Source of the DNA: Symbiodinium natans
Taxonomy: Eukaryota; Sar; Dinophyceae; Suessiales; Symbiodiniaceae
DNA length: 47,500 bases
Reading direction: 5' to 3'
NCBI GenBank assembly: GCA_905221605.1
Contig: CAJNDS010002091.1
Span: 712,501-760,000, forward strand
The position numbers were made by a program, and so were the translations under genes. Under the pieces are notes generated by a model. It saw nothing but the letters and a program-made list of their open reading frames with translations, was not told the origin of the DNA and ran no database searches. How positions within the stretch are numbered: position 1 is the stretch's first letter; each line of letters starts with the position of its first letter. This document shows positions 27,365 through 37,300 of the stretch, in pieces.

Positions 27365-30300
27365 TCCTGGTCACTCAGGTGGCTAAGACACAGCCGCTGG
27401 CGCTTGTCCTTAGCTTCAGGGCGTGCCCAGAGTAGAGACATGGTTTGTGGGGTTTGTAGGGTTTATATATATATATATATAGCTAGGTATATAAATATAC
27501 ATATAGATATAAATATAAATATAAATATAAAAAATATGTATATATATATATAGGTAGATAGCTAGGTTGCCCAGTAACCTGGATTAAAAAGGGTTCACTT
27601 TTTTGCTTGAAGGGTTTATAAGGCAACCTAAACCCACCAAAAAGGGACTGGGCATCCTAGATAGGGTTTGTAAAAAGGGTTTATAGGGTTTATAGGGACT
27701 AAGGGGTTTATGGGGTTTGGGGGCGGGGGGGGTGGTTATAGAGGGTTTACAGGGTATACAGGGCTTGCAGCATAGGGTTTATGGGGTTTACAGGCTTATG
27801 GAGTTTACAAACCCTAAACCTGAACCCTAAACCCTTAACCCTAAACCCTAAACCCTGAGCCCTAAGACCTTGTAAGCCCTAAACCCTACACCCAAACCCT
27901 ACGCATTTCTTAGGTTTTAAGTCCCTGAACTACAGTTCGTAAGGACTACGAGTTGAAGGCAGGAACTCGGAACTCGGAGTCCAGTCAGTTTTAAAGACCC
28001 TACACCCTAAACCCTAAACCCTAAACCCGGAACCCTGAACCCTAAATCCTAAACCCTAAACCCTAAACCCTGAACCTAAACCCTGAACCCTGAACCCTGA
28101 ACCCTGTTTTGGCCCAGACGCCGGCTTGAACGTCTCCTCCGCGTGGGGAAGGTGGCAATATTCGCATTGGAAGCCGGTTGGGCATCCTGCCAACATGCGG
28201 TTCAGGGGCTCTGTAAGGTTTAGGGCTTGTGGTGGTTTTGTGGGGTGTTTAGGGGTTCCTGGGTTTTGTTGGTTGGTTTTTGTTGGCTTTCTTGGGTTGG
28301 TAGGTTTTTTTGTTGTCGAAGGGTTGGTTTAAGGCTTTTCGGCATGAGCGGGCCGTTCGGCGCTCTGCAAGACCATGGGGTTTAGGTTTAGGTAAGGGCT
28401 TCTTAACTAGTGTAATTGGGGTCAGTCAGCTTAAAATTGGGAGGAAGCCTGTCTAAGGCCAGCTAAGGACATGAATTTTAAGTCGGATTCTATCCCCGAC
28501 TATAACCAGCTATAGCAAGTCCTAACCCCTAACCTTAAACCAATTCGTAAGATCGCGGAACCTTCACGTAAGGGTTAAAGGCACATGCAGGTTACTGGGG
28601 CACATAACTTGGGGCAAAAAGGACGGTTTCTGTAGATATAAATGCTTATATAACCTTGTTTAGGGTACTTATACTTGTAGCTACTTATGAACCGTCAAGT
28701 GTCATATGTGCAGGGTCGAACGTTGTACAACTGCTGTCGTTCAAGCTCCAATAAGGCTAGCTGACCCTAAACCCTAAACCCTAAACCCTAAACCCTAAAC
28801 CCTAAACCCTAAACCCTAAACCCTAAACCCTAAACCCTAAACCCTAAACCCTAAACTTCGGCCCAATGGTCGCTTCTCTCGGCTCAGGGCGCCTCTTCTT
28901 CGGACTCGACCTACTTCTAAGTAGGGTTTATAGGTAGGAGAACTCTAGAGAGAACCTTATTTACTTAGTTGCTGAGTTCAAAGGCCCCCAAAAGTGTACA
29001 CTTTCAGTTCTACAGGGGATTGTAGTATCCCAAAAAGTGTAAAGTGTACTCACTCAGCTACTCAGTTTAGTTTTTGTGAACATATAACCCTACTTGTACT
29101 TAGAACTACCCGTGGCCCATGAACCTCCAAGTTGACCCCATAAACCACCTGCAGCCGGAGCTCACGTGGCTCATAAAGCCCCCAAGCTCAGGAATGAACT
29201 CGTACCCCAAATGACCGCAAACGCCATGACAACGTGTGGCTCCCGACCCCAAACACCGGAACCCTAAGGCCTCAAACTGCAAACCTTCAACTCCACCTCA
29301 GTATAGACCTCGGACTTAGGTTAGAGATTAATTAAGGTTTAGGGTTTAGAGTTTAGGGTTTGGGGTTTAGGGTTTTATGTGAAGACCCTCCCGCCAAACT
29401 GCGGTCCTGCCCCCTTCACCATGTACACGCAAGGACGTGCGCAGAGCTGTGGGTGCCCAAAGCTACCCCAGCACCTTTTCTGGTGTGGGGTTTGGGGGTT
29501 TGGGGTTTGGGGGTTTGGGGTTTGGGGTTTGGGGTTTGGGGTTTAGGGTTTAGGGTTTCGGGTTTAGGGTTTAGGGTTTAGGGTTGAGGGTTTAGGGCTA
29601 CCCGCTTGGCATCTGGGGGTGTGGAGGGTCATTCTTCGAGCCCTCAAACCCAACCGCCTGCTCATTCAGCGCTTATAAACCCTAAAGCCTAACATACGCC
29701 CCAGCCCTAAGCCCTAAGCCCTAACCCTAAACCCTAAACCCTAAACCCTAAACCCTAAACCCTAAACCCTAAACCCTGAACCCTACAAACTACCAAACCC
29801 TAACCCTAAACCCTGTACAGCCTGGCAAGCTCTGAGCCCTAGACCCTAGACCCTAAACCCTAAACCCTCAACCCTAAACCCTAAACCCTAAACCCTCAAC
29901 CCTAAACAAATCGAGCCAAGAGTCCAAGGAATCACAGGTCTTGGCACATTTGAGCTCTCGAGCTTCTCGAGCCCCGGCGGTGGCGGAATGCCAAGTTGCA
30001 CCTCTCTCGAGACTCCCCTAGGGTTTAGGGTTCAGGGTTCAGGGTTTAGGGTTTAGGGCTTAGGTTTAGGGTTTAGGACTTAGAGTTTAAACAGTTCAGG
30101 GCTTAAAAAGTTCTGTATAGTGATTATATAGGGGATTAGGGGTACTAGAAAATTGAAAAAAATCTAACCTACCTCTGTGATAGGGGCCCTTATACCCCAA
30201 CGGTAGGATCCTTCCTTATGTTAAGGTTTAGGGTTTAGCTTTCGGCAGTTTAAGGGTTGCAGGGTTTAGGGGTTGGGGTTTTGGGGGGTGCTATGCTCAG

Positions 30301-30890
30301 CAGCGCATGGGGAAGCTTTAGTTGGGTTTAGGGTTTAGGGTTTAGGGTTTAGGGTTTAGGGTTTAGGGTTTAGGGTTTAGGGTTTAGGGTTTAGGGTTTA
30401 GGGTTTAGGGTTTAGGGTTTAGGGTTTAGGGTTTAGGGCTCCCTGAACCAACAACCTGAGGGTTCGTATAAGATCCCAGAATTTGGGGCCCAGCCCTGTT
30501 TAGACCCGAGGGCCCCAAACCTGATTAGGGTTTAGGATTTAGGGCTTAGGGCTTAGGGTTTAGGGTTTAGGGTTTAGGGCCAGACCGGCCGGTCCGCTCC
30601 CGATTTAGGCAAGCCAGGACATGCAAGGGACCCAGAAACCCTCAAAAGTCTCCAAGAGCAATTTGAAGAGATGCAAAACCGACAGCATCAAGTAACCAAT
30701 TGTTTGGGGTTTAGGGGTTTAGGGTTTAGGGTTTAGGGTCTAGGGTTTAGGGCTGAGGGTTTAGGGCTGAGGGTTTAGAGTTCAGGGTTTCGGTGTAGGG
30801 TTTAGGGTTTAGCCCCCTCTGGGCCTGTACGGCTGCAGCAGGACGAGGAAGACCTGGCGGCGCCCGCACGGGCATCGGCTCTGCAATGAG
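27365..30890 (-). CDS. CCCH-type zinc-finger protein with PPGL linkers, multi-exon (possibly starting near 32.7 kb)
   Basis: Exons read: 30880-30825 (PMPVRAPPGLPRPAAAV), 30001-about 29935 (VQLGIPPPPGLEKLESS), 29462-29407 (HPQLCARPCVYMVKGAG), 28186-28126 (CPTGFQCEYCHLPHAEETF), and about 27425-27370 (PEAKDKRQRLCLSHL). The last three give C-x4-C...C-x5-C-x2-C-H followed by a basic tail. This is the dinoflagellate zinc-finger pattern seen with PPGL linkers, usually taken as RNA-binding. The 29462/28186 join is in phase with a GA donor, and GGCAGGA is repeated at both junctions of the 1.2-kb intron. The 5' end is not resolved. Confidence 0.65.
28126..28186 (-). CDS. Zinc-finger exon (second half of the CCCH motif)
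   Basis: Reads GCPTGFQCEYCHLPHAEETF when joined to the preceding exon at 29407. All Cys/His of the family motif are present. The acceptor is GGCAG; the donor is probably GC. Confidence 0.65.
28967..29062. mobile_element. Family 2 TIR element, copy without telomeric array
   Basis: 96 bp from AGTTGCTGAGT to ACTCAGCTACT. The internal landmarks AAGTGTACACTT, CTACAGGGGAT and GTAGTATC match the intron-4 element. It lacks the CCCTAAA block, so it shows the array-free form. Confidence 0.75.
29407..29462 (-). CDS. Zinc-finger exon (first half of the CCCH motif)
   Basis: Reads HPQLCARPCVYMVKGA, the LC-x-RPC start of the dinoflagellate zinc finger. It ends one base into a Gly codon at a GA donor. TTTGGGG and TTTAGGG arrays flank it upstream (29,487-29,595). 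Confidence 0.6.
29935..30001 (-). CDS. PPGL-motif exon
   Basis: Acceptor AGAG. Reads VQLGIPPPPGLEKLESSNV. PPPGL linkers are characteristic of the dinoflagellate CCCH family. The 3' edge was not determined. Confidence 0.55.
30825..30880 (-). CDS. Second PPGL-motif exon
   Basis: Acceptor TTGCAG, GC donor after GTACAG. Reads PMPVRAPPGLPRPAAAV. Confidence 0.5.
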
Positions 30891-31268
30891 CCTGTGCACA
30901 ATTGATTTTTTGGGGTTGAGGGCTCTTTGGGGTTTTAAGGGTTTACTTGTAAGCCCGTTTCACGTAGTACGTAGAGTTGTTTAGGGCTTAGGGCTGAGAG
31001 TTCAGGGGCTATACTCACAAGTTGGATTGGGCAGCGGAGGGGGGCAGGGGAGGGGTTGAAACTTTAGTTTCTGTTCTGCTGGTACTGCTGAAAGCTTGCC
31101 GTGTACAATTTGCCATGTCTACTGGGGAAAGGAGCGAGAGGATCCCTACACCCTGAGCAATCAACCCTGGCCCCCCCCCCCATTTTAGGGTTTAGGATTT
31201 ACGGTTCAGGGTTTAGAGATTTGGCCGAGGGTCGAGAATGTTGGTGTCGGAACTACAAGCGTTCATCG

Positions 31269-31270
31269 TC

Positions 31271-31313
<43 letters not shown>

Positions 31314-31328
31314 CAGTAGTAGTAGTCC
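31269..31328. repeat. (GTA)n microsatellite
   Basis: About 19 GTA/GTC triplets just before a family-3 TIR element at 31,341. Confidence 0.92.
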
Positions 31329-31340
31329 TAGTGGACCTGC

Positions 31341-31445
31341 TCGGTAGCCCAGAAACCAGCCTTTCATCAGGGCACCCTTTGTTGGGGGCTGATTACTTGA
31401 TAGGGGACCTTGAACCCAAACAGTGGGAAAACAGGATACCAAGAA
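31341..31445. mobile_element. Family 3 TIR element, second copy
   Basis: Starts CGGTAGCCCAG and ends GGATACCAAG. The interior GGGCACCCTTTGTTGGGGGC and TGATTACTTGATAGGGGACC match family 3. Confidence 0.65.
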
Positions 31446-31449
31446 ATAT

Positions 31450-31557
31450 GGGGGTTGACGAGAATAAGGGGACCCTAAAGTAGACCCCAAATAGTAGGAT
31501 TCCCTTGTTACAAGGACCCCCAATAACTTACCCCCCCCCCCCAATTTCGGAAACCCG
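31450..31557. mobile_element. Family 5 TIR element, second copy
   Basis: Shares AATAAGGGG, TAGACCCCAAATAGTAGGAT, GGACCCCCAATAA and AATTTCGGAAACCC with the copy at 22,747. A C-run of about 14 has expanded near the right end. Confidence 0.65.
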
Positions 31558-32019
31558 CAATAATATATCGTCCGAAACCCTAAACCCTAAACCTTTCTTT
31601 AGATGACGAGAGTGTCAGAAAGAAGATCAGTTTCGGGGGAACTGTCAACTTGACGTTATCTGACAAGAGCGGAGCCGACACATGAATAGCAACGATAGCT
31701 TAGGGTTCAGGGCCTCTGGGGTTTTGGATTTAGGGTTTAGGGTTTAGGGTTTATGCTTAGGCTTCTTTCTCTGCATGCCACTCCTGAGCCCTTCAAAACG
31801 AAGCGCATGTTTCTGGAACTCCCCAAACCTCCTCTTCGGAAGGAATGCTCCAGCGGGAAACCCAAAAGGGAACCATGCAGGGTCCTATTTCTACCTTACC
31901 TGCGATGTGTACATAAACTTAGAGGAAACGAAAATAAGCGCAACTTACCAATTTAAGGATACATGCGCATATAAGTACACACACACACATGAAACCCAAC
32001 GATGGGGATTTGAGTGGCT

Positions 32020-32740
32020 GAACAAGCCAAGCAGCCCATTCTTGGTAGCAGCACCATCAGCAAAAAGTTGCATGCTCATCTCCCCACCAAAGCTTCTAAG
32101 AAGTTTCGTGGAAAGCGCTGAAGAGCCAGTGAGCTGCTAAAAGCACGGACTTCAATGCAAGAGGTTCAGGCAAAAAGCCCAGGAACCCTAATATCCCTAA
32201 TAACAAGAAAAAACACCCTAAAAACCCTCAACCCTACACCCTAAACGGCGAGTTTGGGCCTGGGGATAGGGTTCTGGGGGGGTGACTGGCTTTTGGATGA
32301 GGTTGAGGGCACAGGGCTTAGGGCTTAGGGCTCAGGACTTGGGTTCGGCTTTGAGTCGATAGTGGGCATCTTCAGCTTGCGCAAAGGCGCATACCTCAGG
32401 AAACATCAAAGAGTGTGGCACTGATGGAGCAAATCTGAGGGTCTAGGGTTTAGGGTTTAGGGTATAGGGTATAGGGTATAGGGTATAGGGTTTAGGGTTT
32501 AGGGTTAGGGTTTAGGGTTTAGGGTTTAGGGTTAGGGTTTAGGGTTTAGGGTTTAGGGTTTAGGACCCTGAACTAAACCGTTGTGAGCCCTAAAACAGTA
32601 AAGGGGTGCTGTCCTTCTTCATGGCAGATACTAGTGGCGGCCCGCTTCTCGGCGAACATGGCGCGTGCTGGCAACTTAGCATTGAAAATGGGCTTCCTGC
32701 AGTTTTCCTTGCGTAGTTCTATCAGGGACGCCAGAAAAAG
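32020..32740 (-). CDS. Candidate upstream exons of the zinc-finger gene
   Basis: Three open, non-repeat stretches on the minus strand: about 32725-32620 (KPIFNAKLPARAMFAEKR), 32394-about 32348 (VCAFAQAEDAHYRLKAE, acceptor CCTGAG), and about 32100-32020 (FGGEMSMQLFADGAATKNG). They look coding by composition and acceptor context. I do not recognise a domain; assignment to the zinc-finger gene is by position only. Confidence 0.35.
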
Positions 32741-32758
32741 AGCGAACAAAAACAAACA

Positions 32759-32890
<132 letters not shown>

Positions 32891-32929
32891 TATACATACA
32901 CAATACACATACACATAGCACACTCACAC

Positions 32930-34200
32930 TCACACTCACACTCACGGGGAGGAGATCCAGTTGCTAGTTTAGATGAGACCAAGTTGTTCATCACCTTGCC
33001 TTCATGTGAGGCAGGGCTTTTGTTGCTAGATTCCTCGAAGGTAGGGAACCAGCATAGGAGACCACGTACTAACCCTTAACGACGTGTGTCCGCTAGTTGT
33101 TCAGAACACCTGTCCCCAAAAAAAATCATGAGGTATTCCCGTTTTGGATAGGACCCCTATCCTTAACTTTTTCCCCAACGGCCCATCCGTCTGAAGGACC
33201 ATTCGGACACCCCCCCCCCCCCCCCCCCCCCCAGTTCAAGACCATTTTTAGACGGAAGTGAACTGTTGAACTTCGTGCATTTGGGGGGGGGGGGGGGGGT
33301 TGATGGTTTCGGGATTCAGTGGAACTTCGCGTTAAGAAAGTTTATGAAGCTGAAAACATGATTACGTTAAGGGTCTCGATCACCTCCCCAAAAGCCAGTT
33401 ACACCAGGGTTTGGGTTTACTTTAGCCTTCCAGCTGGAGGCCTGCAGGCCTGGAGGCCTGGAGGGCTGGAGGGCTAAACCCTAAACCCTAACCCCTAAAC
33501 CCTGGAACAGCACAGTGCTAAGATATGGGCTGGTGGAGGGCTGGTGGAGGGCCGGATGTCTGCAGGGTTGGTCAGGGCTAACTCAGACATGTTTTCAAGA
33601 TTCTCATCTCAAACCTACCTCTGCATAATTATTTAAGAAAGGTCCCACACACTCGTAGACTTTTGAACCTTTCCTATCGCAAATTTTTTGACTGTGCCTG
33701 ATCCCAGAGTCTGAAACCGAGCACCGGGTTTTTGATGCTAACTCGGCCCTGAACCCTAAACCCTAAACCCTAAGCCCTCTACTGCGGGATTGAGCCAGGG
33801 AGGCAGCATCGTCATGGGGGGGCAAGAAGCAACCTTTCCACTTTCCGCCCCCCAAAAACTAAATCTCAAACCTTATGTCTTATGTGCGAGTTGTTCAGGA
33901 TACCTGTCCCAACACCTAATAAACATACAGGTATGTTCCCGTTGTAGATCCCGTGGCCCATCCCTTCAGAAACCAATGTCAACCCAGCGACCTCAAGCAA
34001 ACAACCCCGAAGTCTAAACCCTAAACTCCCTAAACCCTAAACCCTAAGCCCTCTACTCTGAAGCCCTCCCCCTGCAACCGCTGATCCCTCAAAGAAGATC
34101 AGGTCTGCCCCAAAAAGCGGAGACAGTTCCTCCCAAAAGACCAGGCCCTTAAGCCCTTAAACCCTTTTTCAGCCCAAATTTCCTAAACCCTACACCCTAA
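32930..34200. other. Repeat-rich spacer
   Basis: Holds a C-run (about 33,212-33,232) and a G-run (about 33,283-33,300), CTGGAGG repeats at 33,430-33,475, and scattered CCCTAAA. No convincing exon. Confidence 0.45.
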
Positions 34201-34248
34201 ACCCTAAACCCTAAAACCCTAAACCCTAAACCCCAGCCCTCTTCCCAC

Positions 34249-34327
34249 CTGCTTGGCAAAGGCAGTCCAAGGCAGAGCCAGACCCTGACTCGAGGGTGTG
34301 GCGGCCGCTGGGGCACTCCGTACACGC
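34249..34327 (-). CDS. GCC2/GCC3-type cysteine-rich exon
   Basis: Acceptor CCGAG, GT donor. Reads ACTECPSGRHTLESGSGSAL then DCLCQA. C-x-x-CP-x-G-x-x-T followed by GS-x-S-x-x-DC-x-C is the classic GCC2/GCC3 repeat. Confidence 0.62.
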
Positions 34328-37300
34328 CTCGGGCCAAGTGGGAGGAGAAGAAACAGCCCCGGTAGGGCTTACCAGACATACCCTAAACCCTAAACCCTAA
34401 GCCTAAACCCCCAACCCCAAACCCCAAACCCCAAACCCTAAACCCTAAACCCTAAACCCTAAACCCTAAACCCTAAACCCTAAACCCTAAACCCTAGTTT
34501 AGGGTTTAGGGTCATTCAGGGACCCTAAGTCCCAAGCCCTCCGAACCTGTGCTGGGCTAACAGGGGGGGAGACTGTGAGAATGTTTAGGGTATCCTTGAG
34601 AGCCTAGCACCCTACATTAGGGTTTCCCTAAACCCTAAACCCTAAACCCTAAACCCTAAACCCTAAACCCTAAACCCTAAACCCTAAACCCTAAACCCTA
34701 AACCCTAAACCCTAAACCCTAAGGGTTCAGGATGAACCGTACTATATTATAACCCACAAGAAAGCCCTAATTTAGAGAACTGCCCACGTAGTCATAACTC
34801 TTTCAGGGTTCCCTGATCCTTCCCTAGCCCCAGGTTTAGGGTTAAGGGTTTAGGGTTCGTAGCCCCAGGGTCCATATAAGTAGGGTCCTCAATGGAAGGG
34901 AGGGAGGTACCTCGGGAACCTGGGGCTCAGGCTTTAGGGTTTAGTTGAGGGTGCCTCTTTACTTGAAGGAGGCTGTCGCACTGGATTGCACGCGCACATC
35001 GCTGGTTGCCTCTGGACGCTCTGTTCTGATTCTAGATAATTAGGTGTCGGTTGCAGGGCGCCTTACCAGCAATGCACAGTTTGGGGGGTTTAGGGTTTAT
35101 CGGGTTTAGGGTTTAGTAGAGTATAAACCCTGCACCCAAAACCCTGTAGGGGTTTCAACCTTACGGGTCCGAGGTTAGAAGCGAGCCAGGTTGCTGTGCT
35201 GCCGTACTGGTTGGCAAAGGACCTTGGGCAGGGAGGGGGAGTGATGAGTTTCAGGGTTGAGGGGCCTGAATCCTTCACCACCGGGCTTACGGGTTAGGGT
35301 CAACCCCAAACTGAAAATCCCAAACCCTAAACCCTAAACCCTAAACCGTATAAACCCTAAAACCCAAACCTTGAACCTGAAGCCTTCACAACCTGAGCCT
35401 CAAACTTAGACCCTGCACTGAACCTCAAAGCTCCCAGCATCCAGAATCCAGTGGGTTTAGGGTTTAGGGTTTAGGGTTTAGGGTTTAGGGGTGAAACCTA
35501 AGTAGTAGTTGGGGCCTTCATAGTTAGCATAGGGTTTTGGGAGAGTTTTTAGTATAATTAGAATAGGGTTTTGGGGGGATATATTTCAGTATAAATAGCG
35601 TACGGGCCTTCCTAATTAAAATAAAGTTTTGGGCTTTTGGGGATTATTTCAGAATTTTTATAAAGGGACTATGAGGAAATACTATGAGGAAACTAGTCCG
35701 ACCCCTATGTTCGAGGCTTTAGGGTCTGGGTTTAACCTCTGATGGCATCCACAACCCTCCACGTCTAAGGTATTCTCAGAGCCCTCCACGGAAGCCTAAG
35801 CACCACAAGACCCCCCGCAAACACGGGACTCTAAACCCTAAAACTGAAATCCCGAATCCCTAAGCCGTAAACCCTAAACCCTACAGCAATCCCTAAACCC
35901 CAAACCCTAAACCCTAAACTTTAGGGTTTTCAGGGTGTATACAGGGTTTCTAGGGTTCGGTATTTTAAGCCCCTAAAGCTCCGCAAGCCCAGAAACGATG
36001 CATACCTTAGAGCCCGGTTGAAGCTCCACCCCGACGCCCTTCCACATCCCTTTAGGCCTAGGGGGTTTGGGGTTTAGGGCTAGGGGTTTAGGGTTCAGGG
36101 CTAGGGTCAGGGGGTTTAGGGTTAAGAGTTTAAGCTAACAGCAAGCCCAGGGACGACTCTGTGCAAGCTAGGCATGTCGGGAAAGGTCCTGGCCGGGGTG
36201 GAGTATACGGGCAGTAATAGTTGGAATAGGGTTTAGGGTTTAGGGCTTAGGGTTTAGAAGGTCAAAAAAAGTATAAATATATAGGGACCGTAAGGAGATG
36301 CTACAAGTAGTTATTCCGACCCCGACATTAGGGCCTAGGGTTTTGCTGGGTTTGGGTCTGGGGTTTCAGGGTTTTGCAAACCTGCTCCCTCTGCTCGAGC
36401 TGCGAATGCTTTGCAGTCCTGCTCTGCCGCAGGAACAAAAGACCTCCAAACCCGAAACACAACCTCCAAACCCTAAACCGCAAATCCAGGCCAAAGCCCT
36501 AATCTCTGAGCTGTTCAAGTGAGCTATGATGCCCCAAGAATACATAATGATTCCTTTTTGTCTAAATATAAGAAAGGGTTACCTTCCAGTACTGCATTTA
36601 AGGGTTCATCGCGCAAAAGTTGAAGCTTACCTGCTGAGTAGTATAGTCACATTGTATGACTACTAGGAACCCTACAAAAGGACCACAATTCAGGTCTACT
36701 TTGGGTTAAAGGGGCTTGAAAGGGAACCGAGAACCCCCCAAAAACATGGAATAACGGCCTACTCTGATTCCAACCCTTAAACCCTACACCCTACACCCTA
36801 CACCCTACACCCTAAACCCTAAACCGAGTAGTCCCCTCCTGCCACGGGTGTGTACCATCCCGGCACACAGTCTGTGCAATTGTCATTCGTGATGTTCTCT
36901 CGAAACTGCCCGGCTTTACCTTTGGAGGCACTTGCCGAAGGGTTTAGGGTTGAGGGTTGAGGGTTGAGGGTTGAGGGTTTAGGGTTTAGAGCGGTTTAGG
37001 GTTTAGGGTTTAGGGTTTAGGGTTTAGGGTTGAGGGTTGAGGGTTGAGGGTGGAGGGTTGAGGGGTTAGGGTTGAGGGCTGAGGGTTGAGGGTTTCTTTA
37101 GCCTTTCAGGTGCAGGGGAGTCTCGACAGGGTGCGCCGAATGATGCTGCCTTACAGTTTCTGCCCAATGGATGTACATGGATGTAATACCCTTAACCCTA
37201 AACCCTAAACCCTAAACCTTTGCAGCTGCGATTTTAAAACCCTGTGAGTATAAGGGTGAACATTCCAAGCTATTGGTTCGTTCAGAATACGGGAGGCAGC

